A stretch of 64,000 nt of DNA from Endotrypanum monterogeii (Eukaryota; Euglenozoa; Kinetoplastea; Trypanosomatida; Trypanosomatidae). A model generated the notes under the pieces. It did not search any database. It was not told the DNA's origin and saw only the letters and a program-made list of their open reading frames with translations. The stretch lies in contig CM007320.1 of NCBI GenBank assembly GCA_000333855.2, positions 1,601,162 through 1,665,161 on the forward strand, given 5' to 3'. Shown in pieces: positions 30,854 to 40,515 of this stretch. Position 1 is the first letter of the stretch. Each line of letters opens with the position of its first letter. The position numbers and the translations under genes are program-made.

Positions 30854-31132
30854 TGACACGAACGGGGGGAGCAGAGAAGAATACAAGTTACATCCCGAAC
30901 GTGTGTTTATTCGCTTCTTCCCATCACCGCTACTAACGAGCTCCGTCCCCACCTCTCTTCATTGCTTTCCTGAAAGCTTTGCTCACACCTTGGAGGTTCC
31001 TCACATACACTCTCCATGAAATGAATGCCTGCATACTCGTACCGAGGAATGATATCTGGGCATCACCATTGCACCACCAGCCACACCTCTCTCCCTCAGA
31101 TTCGTTGGCGACTTTCTCATCGCCCCTGTCCC
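30036..31132. other. Convergent (tail-to-tail) strand-switch region
   Basis: Genes to the left are all on + and genes to the right all on -, so two polycistronic units end here. No coding sequence is supported. It contains (CAA)n at about 30167-30181, T-rich tracts near 30267-30278, and the CA/TA/GA compound microsatellite listed separately. In Leishmania such regions are known sites of Pol II termination and base J; neither can be seen from sequence. Confidence 0.85.
30767..30853. repeat. Compound microsatellite (CA)n-(TA)n-(GA)n in the strand-switch region
   Basis: Alternating CA at about 30767-30795 runs directly into TA at 30796-30838 and then GA at 30839-30853, 87 bp of uninterrupted dinucleotide repeat. 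It is the longest such tract in the window, roughly level with the 63382-63460 array. Confidence 0.97.
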
Positions 31133-32476
31133 TCATTCCTTCCCCTCCATCAGGCGTTTCTCCATGATATTCTGCAGGCGGTGAATAACCGACTCCGAGG
31201 TGGGCCGCTCTGCAGGACGGTGAACAAGCATCGACACCACTAGGCGGATGAACTCGTCCGAGTAGGTGTAGCGCCGCACTTGTTTGATATCGCGCTGAAT
31301 GGCGCGCTCTAGCGCCGACGGTGTCCACTCGGAGGCGGAGAGCACAAGTGCCTCGCCGGAGTCTGTGCGCACGCATGGAAAGTCTGGGAGTGTAGCCAAC
31401 ACGAACATAACCACGCCGAGGCTGAAGACGTCTGCCTTGGTGTCTCCATGGGTCCTCTCTAGCTCTGGTGCACGGTATTCATAGGTCGGTGACACCTCGC
31501 GTCTCTTGATGACGCTCGCCGTCACGTCTACACTTCGACAGAGATCTAGGTCCATCAATAGCACCTGCTCCTCGTTGTTGAGCAACAGAATATTCTCAGG
31601 CTTGATGTCTCGGTGGACAAGAGGCGGATTTTGACGATGCAAGTAGTTGAGGGCGCCGGCAATTTGCAGCACGATAGAGCAGAGCTTCACCTCCGTCACA
31701 GGTGCGCGCCGCCTCTCGATAAACTTTTTCAAATCACCCTCGTTGTAGTAAGGCATGACGACACAAATACGCAGGGGGTCCTGCCTCACCGAGACGTCAA
31801 GGTAGCGAATTAAGTGAGGGTGATTCAGCCTGCGCATGCGCTCCACCTGCCGCGCGTGGGCATCGAATGCACTAACATCCGTATCATTGAAAACCATCTC
31901 CTTCACGACAACCACCTCGTTGTCTTCGGTGTGACATTTGTAGACAACACCCTGCGCGCCCTCACCGAGTTTCTCCCGCCCAAAAAGATTTCGGTATTTC
32001 GTGCACATCGTCGTTGTCACTGTCGCAGCCTCTGCACGCGCTTGGGGAGATGACAATCCCACCGGTGGGGCTCGGGATGCGAGGGGTATGGGAATCTGAT
32101 ACAACATGGCCTCATCAACCTCATGGTGGATCACCAGATTACGTGATTCCTGCGACATGGGGCACCTGCAACACTGGCTGCACTTCAGTTGGCCGCACTC
32201 AAAGCTAGTTCCGCTCTCCACACAGTGGTAGCAGATGGGAATGGCACACATGTCGCAAAAAAACTCAATGTCCATGTACGAGATGTGCTTGCAACATCGT
32301 CCACAGGCAAAGCCGTAATCGGGTGCTGTACACCGCACGCAGAGACCTACATTCATGCGGTTCGCATAGTTGATCCGGGTACATTTCCCACAGGCAGCCT
32401 CTCGGCAGCAGACACAGAAGTTCAGCTCACTTCCTGGGAGCACCGACTGACAGAGGGAACACTGATGACTGGACAT
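31133..32476 (-). CDS. Ser/Thr protein kinase with two N-terminal FYVE-like cysteine cross-brace fingers (NEK-like kinase domain)
   Basis: 447 residues from the ATG at 32476. Cysteines at 6/9, 21/24, 29/32 and 46/49 follow the CX2C-X11-CX2C-X4-CX2C-X13-CX2C spacing of FYVE-type cross-brace zinc fingers. A second set at 58/61, 74/77, 82/85, 94 and 99/102 repeats the pattern. The basic R(R/K)HHCR motif that binds PI3P is absent, so membrane binding is not implied. The kinase domain (about 164-440) has the glycine loop 'GEGAQG' (from G171), a candidate VAIK-type lysine (K192), 'HRDIKPENILL' (H288-R289-D290) and 'YEYRAPELE'. In place of DFG it has D-L-D (309-311); the metal-binding Asp is kept but the Gly is lost. 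The overall look is NEK/NRK-like. T. brucei ZFK, a kinase with a FYVE-related finger, is a precedent for the combination. It is the first gene of the - strand half, nearest the convergence. Confidence 0.88.
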   Translation of the reverse strand: MSSHQCSLCQSVLPGSELNFCVCCREAACGKCTRINYANRMNVGLCVRCTAPDYGFACGRCCKHISYMDIEFFCDMCAIPICYHCVESGTSFECGQLKCSQCCRCPMSQESRNLVIHHEVDEAMLYQIPIPLASRAPPVGLSSPQARAEAATVTTTMCTKYRNLFGREKLGEGAQGVVYKCHTEDNEVVVVKEMVFNDTDVSAFDAHARQVERMRRLNHPHLIRYLDVSVRQDPLRICVVMPYYNEGDLKKFIERRRAPVTEVKLCSIVLQIAGALNYLHRQNPPLVHRDIKPENILLLNNEEQVLLMDLDLCRSVDVTASVIKRREVSPTYEYRAPELERTHGDTKADVFSLGVVMFVLATLPDFPCVRTDSGEALVLSASEWTPSALERAIQRDIKQVRRYTYSDEFIRLVVSMLVHRPAERPTSESVIHRLQNIMEKRLMEGKE

Positions 32477-34567
32477 CGTGAAGTTCACATATCGATTAAA
32501 ACTGTTCTATGGACTTTCTTTTTCTTCCTTTCAGTGAGTATGCGTCTGTATGTGTGTGAGTGTCGCCGGGGGAGGAGGGCTCATGTCAACCTGTGCGCTT
32601 AGAGCCCAAGATAAGCTGCTCCTTGCTCTTGAGATAATATGTTCTGAGTCAGAAATATATATCTATCGCGATGTGGACGAACGGACTCGTTACGTAAAAA
32701 GTAAAAAGGATAGATCAACGACACGCAGCTCAACCTTCACCCCTTGAGTAGTGAGATGTGTGTACCGGGTAAGCACAGCTGTAGTATACCGAGTGCGTCG
32801 AAGGCGTGCACCTGCGTGAAAATGTGTGTACGACTGCGAAGTACACTCCCTGACTATCGACCTCCCCACCCCTTCTCCCATAAACACGTGCTCCTGAGGC
32901 AAAAAAAAAAAAGCAGGCACTAACGCCACGTGAGCACACACCCGCTGTGTTACCAAATGATGGGGCTAGAGAAGTGGGAAGGGGAGGGAAAAGGAGATAC
33001 TCCTTCACGTAACTCCAAAGCAGGAAGAAAAAGAGGAGCAAAGGGAGCCGAAGATGCCGAGTCCGTGCACATCTGCTAGTGTATCGGAAAATCAAGAATT
33101 GGGAAAAAAGGGAGGAGGACACAGAGATGACTTGTGAGAAAAAAAGAAAAAACGGGCAGAGGAAACAACAAGGGACAAAGGGAACTCCCCCCCCCCTCAA
33201 CTGGCAATGCCTGACAAAAAAAAAAATGTGCAGACTCAACACATCCGGGAAAAAAAAAGAAGCGCATGCAAATCTATGGCGATCGGGGGGAGACTATCAG
33301 CGCTTCGCAGCATCAAATGAACACCCACGGGGCAATAATATTCGCTGAGATCGTGCACAGCTGAGGAAGGGAGGGGCACAACAGAATGCCCTGACGGAAG
33401 TAGCTGAGACTTTCCCTCAAAGAAGAGTCTGCGTTCCCATGGCTCTGACTCATGCGCAGGCACAAATGCACTTTTTCGAGCGAGCACTTTATTTTTTTTT
33501 TTACAAGGTGTCTTGTACCTCGAATTGTTGGATTCGAGTTTGAAAAGAGAGGTTAGTGCTGAGCGGAGAACGATAGCGAGACGATAAATCAATAAATCTG
33601 TAGCGAGTACTCAGAGCGATCGTGAACGAAGTTTATGGGAAAGAGACCTCCCCTCACCCAATCGGAACCCTTCACGACAGAACTAGTGGCCAGAGAAAGC
33701 AAAACAAACAGCAACGCGAACATAAGCATGAACACAACATATTCGATGGCCAGAAGAAGCAGGATCGAGTAAGAAAGTTGCATTCATCTTAGGGAAAATA
33801 GAAAGAGGGCTTGCAGCCAAAAAAAAAAGGAAAAGGTAATGAATTGCGTGGGACCTAAGCGAAAGGGAATTTTTTTTTCAGTTACCGGGAAAAAAAAAAC
33901 GGGTTGAACGGAAACCTTAAAACGGAAATGTTTTTGAGAATGCATATCTATATATATATATATATATATATATACAACTACGTCTAAGTGAAAGGAAGAA
34001 AAAAAAGAGATGCTCTGCCATGGCGGCTTGGAACAAGGGTACAGTGATCTAGGGAGAGAGAAGTGATGCCTTCAGAAACCCCACCTATATCGCGGGGCTG
34101 CGCTTGATACACACAGACACACCGCTGCCCCTTCCCCTCCCAGTCGCAGGGAAATACTAGCAAGAAAAATCCCCGCTAATTCTGGTGATTTTCCCTTCGC
34201 AGCTGTGAGGAGTGATGCAGCGGGCAGTAAGGGGGTGGTGGTGAGAAGCAACGCGAAGTTGGGACCACCTCCTCAGTCATGAACCAGAAAGGGGCAAGGT
34301 AAGCGTGACAAAGACGCCTGTGACCGGTGCACAAAAAAAAAAAAGGTGAAAAGGGGGCTCAAGATATGTCGAGGAGGTGACGCTCGATCGCCACCTTGAC
34401 AAATCCCATCAGATGCAAAAATGCTCAAGTGCGAAACGGCTGATGCATGGGAGCTCGGGCGAGGTGGGAGAAAATATATATCGGGCACATTCTTCCAAGT
34501 ACCCTATATCTTCTGGAGTCCCCCCCCCACACCCACACCCACACCCACACGCGTCGACGGGAGTGCG
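32477..34567. other. Gene-free spacer, purine-rich on the + strand
   Basis: No supported gene in 2.1 kb. Purine-rich stretches at about 32975-33050 and 33090-33170 read as pyrimidine tracts on the - strand and could serve trans-splicing of the kinase mRNA. Also present are A-runs at 32901-32912 and 33226-33235, (TA)n at 33949-33974, and a C8 plus ACACCC repeat at about 34519-34550 next to the stop of the gene on the right. Confidence 0.55.
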
Positions 34568-37486
34568 CTACACAGTTTCAATCTCGGTTTGGATCTCAGA
34601 AAAACTGTGATGGAAGCTACTCGATGTCTTCACCGCATCCTTCATGGTGAAGGACAGCTGCGAAGAGGACAAGACGGCGCCGTTGCTCGCTTTATCTAGC
34701 ACACGCTCATTACCGACGTCGCCATGATGATCCTCGCGCGTGTGAAACGGAGAGTGGCTCTCGTGCCCTTGTGGTTGGTCTTTAGGGTCAGTAAGGTTCT
34801 GAAGCGACTGCCTCGACCGCCTCGTTGACGAGCCGATGGCGTTCTCAGAGCTCCGAGAGAGGGAAGACCGCCTGGGCGTCAAAGAACGACGAGGGCTCGC
34901 AGCCCGGCTCTGGACGGGCACCTTGCGCAAGCGGTAGAGGCGATCAAACACCGATATGGAGTGCGGAGCTGCAACGTTTTCCTCCGAATGGCGCTGCGAA
35001 AAGCGGCCATCGTGCCCATGCCCGTACAGTTGACGTGCCATCTGTGATATGTTTGGTACGTGCGTGAAACCATCGCCCTGATATGGGGGTGAGGGGCTGC
35101 GAGGCCGGTAGAGGCGCTTGAAGACACTGTAAGCGGGCCTCACGGACTCTTTAGCGTATTCTGAGATTACAGGTTTGAAGGATGGCAGCGCGGGCTGTCT
35201 CGGTGTGCAGCGCGGCTCCAGCAGCCGTGCAGACATGCGGTGAATTCGATTGCGGCCTGGGGACGATTCCCAGAAACCAGATGCAGGCGAGTACTCGGGA
35301 GACCCGTGCACGCTACCAAGAGGCGAGTGCTTGCGCCCCGTCGCCACATCCCGCCCGAAATGGGCGTCGTTGCTGAAGGGGTTAACGTGTATGTGAGGTC
35401 GGAAAGTAAGGTCACGCCACTCCTTTGCCGCCTCCTCAGCGTCACGCCGCTCTCGAGCGCGAAGATCAAGCAAAATGCGCCGCTGATACGCTGGCATGAG
35501 CAATAAGTGCTCCTCTTGAAGTACATAATTACTCGATTGGGGATTCTGTCGGGAGGGTGAAGAGGTATCGTAAGCACTGAGGTGTCCAGAGGGTGCCGTG
35601 GAGACTCTGGGCGAGTGTCTCAGCGGGGTACCTGAGACCGGCGGTCTATGTGCTACAGAAAAACTCGTAGATACCGTGCTTGGTAGCCCAGATGCCCGCG
35701 AACCCTTGCGGCGGTTCGAGTGTGCGTGAGATGATGATGATGATCCGGTATGTTTTCCATTATCACTCTGTGAAGGGGAGCTGCTCGGTGCACCCACCAC
35801 CGCGTGCGAATGAGATAACATTTTCATGGCCTCGATGGAAGCAGATGATGCCATGGTCGAAGAAACAGTTTTGCCTCCGCTGAGAGAGCCTTGTGACGGT
35901 GGTGTTGCGGAAGCTTTCACAGCACGGGTGCCCTTGGTGTAAGCTGACTGCTGGAGCCCCTCGCTTTTGTCGGAAGTTTTCTCCAAGTTCGCTGACTCGG
36001 CTACATTGGGCCCCCTGTCTGCTTGCTCCCGCGAATTGCTCTGGACCACCCCCTCAACCCCCTTATCTAATGACTCCTCGGATGTCTGACCTTGTACGTC
36101 TACCATCCCTGCAGAGACGCTTTCCGGTTGCTCTGAGTCTGTCCAGGACATCTCTGCACCCTGCGAGGCAGTGGATCGTGGTGACTTCCTGTGCGCCAAG
36201 GCGACTCCATCTCCCTTGCCCTCGGTATGGGAGCTGCCAAGTAGCCCGCTGCCTGCTTCCTTTGGGGAAAGAACTGCCTCAGATACCGGCATCTTAGCAG
36301 AGGCACTTGCAGCCAGCTCGTGATCGGACGAAAGCAACGCCGCCTGCCCTTCCCTGACCTCGCTTTCCTGTGGTGCTGAGTCGTGTCCAAAGGCAGCGGC
36401 AGCCGAGGCAGCAATGTTTGGCCTTTCGCCAGCGGTAGCTGTAACGCAAGACTGCGCTTCTGTGTTGACCACCGCCTCCGCCGCGGCTGATGAAAGAGCT
36501 GGAACTGGGTCGGATGCTGACATCGACTTCTTCTTCTGTCGACAGAAAGAAAAAAGCCCACAGTAGGCAGAAACCTTCTTTGGCGAGGCCGCCACTGGGA
36601 CAGGCAGAGAATTATTGTGTTGGGTCGGTGCGGCAATCGCGGCGCTCCACTGCGCACTGTTTAAAGGGGAAAAGTGCTGTGCCACATCGACGGGGAGTCT
36701 TGGAAGAGATGCCCATCTACCATCAGCAGCGGTATCCCCGGCAGTCGCGGTCGCGGTCGCGGTCGCGCCCCTCTCTGAACTGGACTTCAACGGATCACAC
36801 GCGTAATTCATTGATTCGCGAAGTGTTGAGAGCTCAGCGGAGGGGGAGGTGGTGGTGCGCTGTGGGCGAATACCTGCTTGCTCTCCCGATTGAGTGTCCT
36901 GCACCCCCGTCACAGCCGCAACGTGAGTGTCCAGGGGGGCAGTGGGGATACGACTACCCAACGGTGCTGTCATTAGTGGGGCATTCACAGCGGAAGCTCC
37001 GGTCAGCACAGAGTTCTTATAGTAGATGTCCGGAGCGAGAGATGCTCCCTCGATGTGCGGGGAAACTGCGTCTGCGCTGAATGACTTGATGCCGGTGGCG
37101 TGCGCAGCCTCTGGCAAAAGAGAGTATGCCTGAGAGCCATCTCTCCACGAAGGCAAGTCAGGCATCGGCCTACCCTGTGCACTAGCACCATCCGACAGAG
37201 TCAGCGACCCGAGCAAGGAGGCATGATACCCGGTCGAAGCGCCCTGTGGGTTGGTCTCAGGCGAAGTGGACGGTGGGGCGCGCAGCTGTGTAGCTGCCGC
37301 CGTGTCACGCATAGAAGCTCCCTGCGAACGGTCAACTCTCTCACGTTCTGTGTGCCCGTCGGCATCGGGTCGGTGGAGAGGGACATCGTCCCTTTTGCCA
37401 GCTTCTACCGTGCGAGCAGTCGACCTCTCAGAGCTGTCCGAGTCACTGTCATGGATTAGCAGATAGCTGAAGCGCTGCATTGGCAT
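34568..37486 (-). CDS. Large low-complexity protein with paired VFxRLYR motifs (possible cytoskeletal protein)
   Basis: 972 residues from the ATG at 37486 ('MPMQRFSYLLIHDSDSDSSE'); a second ATG two codons later is equally possible. The frame is open upstream to 37792 but only to a GTG. I do not recognise a family with certainty. About the first 690 residues are Ser/Ala/Thr-rich and disordered. The C-terminal 290 residues carry order: 'EWRDLTFRPHIHVNPFSND' (near 690-705), then two copies of a V-F-x-R-L-Y-R motif, 'YSVFKRLYRPRSPS' (V788) and 'ISVFDRLYRLRKVP' (V846). 'TFxPxI' followed by 'RLY' repeats is a pattern I associate with trypanosomatid flagellar and subpellicular microtubule proteins, so cytoskeletal location is inferred. 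A helical stretch, 'LPAYQRRILLDLRARERRDA'-like, precedes the motifs. No membrane segment or signal. Confidence 0.78.
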   Translation of the reverse strand: MPMQRFSYLLIHDSDSDSSERSTARTVEAGKRDDVPLHRPDADGHTERERVDRSQGASMRDTAAATQLRAPPSTSPETNPQGASTGYHASLLGSLTLSDGASAQGRPMPDLPSWRDGSQAYSLLPEAAHATGIKSFSADAVSPHIEGASLAPDIYYKNSVLTGASAVNAPLMTAPLGSRIPTAPLDTHVAAVTGVQDTQSGEQAGIRPQRTTTSPSAELSTLRESMNYACDPLKSSSERGATATATATAGDTAADGRWASLPRLPVDVAQHFSPLNSAQWSAAIAAPTQHNNSLPVPVAASPKKVSAYCGLFSFCRQKKKSMSASDPVPALSSAAAEAVVNTEAQSCVTATAGERPNIAASAAAAFGHDSAPQESEVREGQAALLSSDHELAASASAKMPVSEAVLSPKEAGSGLLGSSHTEGKGDGVALAHRKSPRSTASQGAEMSWTDSEQPESVSAGMVDVQGQTSEESLDKGVEGVVQSNSREQADRGPNVAESANLEKTSDKSEGLQQSAYTKGTRAVKASATPPSQGSLSGGKTVSSTMASSASIEAMKMLSHSHAVVGAPSSSPSQSDNGKHTGSSSSSHAHSNRRKGSRASGLPSTVSTSFSVAHRPPVSGTPLRHSPRVSTAPSGHLSAYDTSSPSRQNPQSSNYVLQEEHLLLMPAYQRRILLDLRARERRDAEEAAKEWRDLTFRPHIHVNPFSNDAHFGRDVATGRKHSPLGSVHGSPEYSPASGFWESSPGRNRIHRMSARLLEPRCTPRQPALPSFKPVISEYAKESVRPAYSVFKRLYRPRSPSPPYQGDGFTHVPNISQMARQLYGHGHDGRFSQRHSEENVAAPHSISVFDRLYRLRKVPVQSRAASPRRSLTPRRSSLSRSSENAIGSSTRRSRQSLQNLTDPKDQPQGHESHSPFHTREDHHGDVGNERVLDKASNGAVLSSSQLSFTMKDAVKTSSSFHHSFSEIQTEIETV

Positions 37487-38691
37487 TGCCCACAGAAAAC
37501 GTCGGAATAAAAAATTGAGAGGTGAAAGCGGAGAAGAGAGCGGAAGATCGTGTGCGGCAGACTGTAGGCCAGGTTTTTCAGCCAGGGGAGGGAGAGAACG
37601 AAGGGTTTCTTCGATTTCGATACCTGAAAAAAACTCAACTAGCAGCAGCACAAAAAAAAAAAGAGATGATAATGAGAAGCTGGGTGCCACAGAGCCCCTC
37701 ACCAGAGAGTGGCCCGATAAACGAAAGAGGGAAGTAAAGCAAGCAGGAGGACTACCTTGCTGGGAGAAGACAGAGAGACAGAAGGGGTGCACTCAGGCAC
37801 AGTCGCTGTCAAAAACGAACGGAGCAGCTAAATATAGGGAGTTACCCAGCGATAAAAAAAAAAAACCGAGGGAAAGTCAGCCGAGAAATACTTCTGTGAA
37901 AATTCACAAATAATGAAAAATTCTCCGCACGTACGCCTACACGCATACACACATGCGTGACGTGTTTCTCAGCAGCAGACGACGGGTACACAACCGCAAC
38001 GACCTGACACAGAAACAGACAGCATACACACGCGAACACACACACACAGAAATAGAAAGACTTCGCAAGATTTTTCGGAGAGGCAGGGATGCCAAAAAGG
38101 ACAAGAAACGACAAGAGAAAAGAGGTGAGTAAGCAGGAAGACATCGAAGGTAGGACTCGTGAAAAGACTGGAAGGTTGAGGAGGGGGCGCCGCCACCAGA
38201 GATCAAGAAGCCACCCCCCCCTCCCCCCCCCTGGTGCATAAAAAAAGAGCGAATGTAGCGCCAGGATCAAGGCAGCTGCTCCTGCTCCCATATTGCCTCC
38301 TTCGTGGCGCCCATGAAATATACCTCTGAAATGCAGGAGTTTCACGCTGCCTCTCCGTCCTCCCTAGCAAGATGCACGCGCAGGAGTAGCTACGGAAGCC
38401 TGTCGGTGGGGAAGAGGATGGATTGCCCACGTAGACACGGGACCATGAACATGGTCTCCCTGGCATCCACTTCTGTTGCCGTGGGATAGTCGCAGTCCTC
38501 TGCGTATCAAGTATTTTATTTTTTTCGAGACATTTTCTGGAGTGAAATAATGAAACAAAAGAAAAAAAAAGTGCGAACATCCAACCCTGGAACGGTGCTA
38601 CAAGTAGCGCCTGTCGCAGAAGCACAAAAGAAGTGACAGAAGGGCACAGACAAACATGAAGACCGCATCCCGTGGATGACAGCAGCAGTCA
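37487..38691. other. Intergenic spacer (leader of the low-complexity gene and downstream region of eL13 copy 1)
   Basis: No supported gene. A-runs at about 37652-37661 and 37854-37865 (pyrimidine on -), a C-rich tract at about 38213-38231, and T/A-rich sequence near 38513-38524. Confidence 0.5.
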
Positions 38692-39419
38692 TGCTGAAGA
38701 AAAACCAAGAGCGGTGAACGACCGCCAGCGAACAAGCGCAAGCACACGTCACTTGCCGACCTTGTCCTCCTTTGCAGCCTCCTTGCGTGCAGCACGGGCA
38801 GAGCGCACACCGAAGAAGCGCACGGCAGAGTGGTTCTTCTTGAGGAAGGCATACACGTTCTTCGTCTTCTCCTCGGCAGACACAGCGCGCGAGGCCTCCG
38901 TAGACGGGAACACCACAGCACCGACAGCGGCATCGCCGAAGCGAGAGCGGTCCTGGGTGGCCGCCTTCACCTCCTCCTCCGACGCCTCGCCCTTCTGCAC
39001 CTTATTGTGGTTCACCGGGAACAGCACAAGCTTGCTCATGTAGGTCTTCAGGCGCTGCACGTTCACGTTCATGCCCTCCTCGGACTTGTTCTTTCGGCGG
39101 CTGTCCACGCGGATTCCGATCGTGGCGGCGTACCGGGGGCTAAGACCAGCAGCCTTCAACTCAGCCGGAGAGAAGCCACGGCCCAGGCGACGCTTCATGT
39201 TGTGACGCACCGTGGGGCAGTTCACCTGAGGGCGCAGCGCCTTCAACGGGCGAGGGAACACCTTCTTGGCCTTCACCAAGCGCAGACGGCGACGGCGGTT
39301 CTTCTGAGCCGGCTGGTTCAGGAAAACCTTCACGTTACCCTTCTGCGAAGAGCACGGGTTCCAGTGCTTCTTCTGGTGAACATGGGGGATCGCGTTGTTA
39401 CCCTTCGGCATCTTCTCTA
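38692..39419 (-). repeat. Direct repeat unit, copy 1 (eL13 gene plus short flanks)
   Basis: 728 bp that recur at 40516-41243 (offset 1824). The only difference I found is at 38743 (C) versus 40567 (T), just past the stop codon. Similarity ends abruptly 57 bp beyond the stop and 8 bp before the ATG. Confidence 0.92.
38749..39411 (-). CDS. RPL13: 60S ribosomal protein eL13, copy 1
   Basis: 220 residues, ATG at 39411. It is an assembled component of the large ribosomal subunit. It starts 'MPKGNNAIPHVHQKKHWNPC', then the basic 'QKNRRRRLRLVKAKKVFPRP', 'LRPQVNCPTVRHNMKRRLGR', 'GFSPAELKAAGLSPRYAATI' and 'GIRVDSRRKNKSEEGMNVNV', which is the eL13 core in its trypanosomatid form. The C-terminus ('KNVYAFLKKNHSAVRFFGVR' and a Lys/Ala tail) is trypanosomatid-specific. 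Length fits the family. Tandem copies of ribosomal protein genes are normal in these parasites as a way to raise mRNA level without promoter control. The protein is identical to that of copy 2; the 3' flanks diverge beyond 57 bp, so the two mRNAs would differ mainly in their UTRs. Confidence 0.96.
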   Translation of the reverse strand: MPKGNNAIPHVHQKKHWNPCSSQKGNVKVFLNQPAQKNRRRRLRLVKAKKVFPRPLKALRPQVNCPTVRHNMKRRLGRGFSPAELKAAGLSPRYAATIGIRVDSRRKNKSEEGMNVNVQRLKTYMSKLVLFPVNHNKVQKGEASEEEVKAATQDRSRFGDAAVGAVVFPSTEASRAVSAEEKTKNVYAFLKKNHSAVRFFGVRSARAARKEAAKEDKVGK

Positions 39420-40515
39420 CTCAGAGGTTGTGCTGTGCTGTGCGAAGACGCGAGAACAGAGATGATAAGTGAAAGCACCACGAAACGTGTGCAACAAAGC
39501 ATGAATGGGAATGAGCACAGGGGCCACACACGAAACGGGGTAAAGCCAATGGGGAAAGAAGGACAAGAGTCAAAAAGAAGTAGCAGCAGCAGCAGCGAAA
39601 GAAGCATGCAGCAAGAGAGCATCAATACACCAGAGTGTTACCCATTTCTGCAATCGAGAAGTAGCATGTACTTACATTATGATAATATTAGCTGCCCCTA
39701 GCGGAGGCGAAGGGGTGCAAGCGCGCAAAGCCGTCACCCGCTCAGGTATCTCCGCATCCTTCTCCCTGTACTCTTCCACCTAGAGAAAAGCGAGTATGAA
39801 AGCAGGGCGTTGGCATCTCTGGATCTGTAGCCCCTACGCGTTCTTCGGCGACATGTGTATGTCCTCTGGGTACCCCTCGCAACTTCGCCAGCCACCTCTA
39901 CACCTCTAGTGAGCAGAGAGAGAGAGAGCCGGTATGCGGCGAAATTGACGAAGGCCCGCAGAAGAAAAACAAAGCACCTCAGCCTGCTGGATACAACGAT
40001 GGCACGAACACAGCCCATTTTTTGTTAGCCTGCCTCTTCGAGGATGCCGCACACCCCCTGCTCTCATCCTCCACGACAAACTATCGCATGTGACTTGTTG
40101 CAAAACCCGCCCTAGCAGACACGCCGAGCACCGATTCCCTCCCCTCACCTAGCTGTTGTGTGTGTGTGTTTTTTTTTAGTGGTTAGTCTTTGAGTCGAAA
40201 TAAAATCAAAATAAAATCACAGGGAGAAAAGTAGAGAAAAGAGCAATCCGAGAAGCAACGCATACACAGAAACGCATTAGCTCAATCTGCTGCATTCAAT
40301 GCTTCATGCCTGCCTGACGAATGCAAGAAGTGCTAACGAAGTGACACGAGATGCAGACATACGGACCCAAGCATGATACACGCGAACACATGCTCCTTGT
40401 GGATATTTGACAGATGATGAGGCACGTAAGCCGGTAGACGTGACAAAAAGGGATTTTGCCACTTCTTCGTGCATCAACCGCAACGCGATCAGGCCGACGT
40501 TGCGAGCTGCAGCAC
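39420..40515. other. Spacer between the two eL13 copies
   Basis: No supported gene. It is not similar to the flank of either copy outside the repeat unit. It contains an (AGC)n-like run at about 39580-39598, a TTATAT-like stretch near 39672-39690, (GA)n near 39916-39926 and (GT)n/T-run at about 40157-40178. Confidence 0.55.

Noticed and set aside
37487..37792. N-terminal extension of the 972-residue protein to 37792
   Set aside because: Open but begins at GTG, hydrophobic/low-complexity and unlike the rest; ATG at 37486 preferred.
38830..39465. 211-codon + strand frame over eL13, rich in Leu/His/Arg
   Set aside because: Complement of the eL13 coding sequence; the same shadow appears over copy 2.
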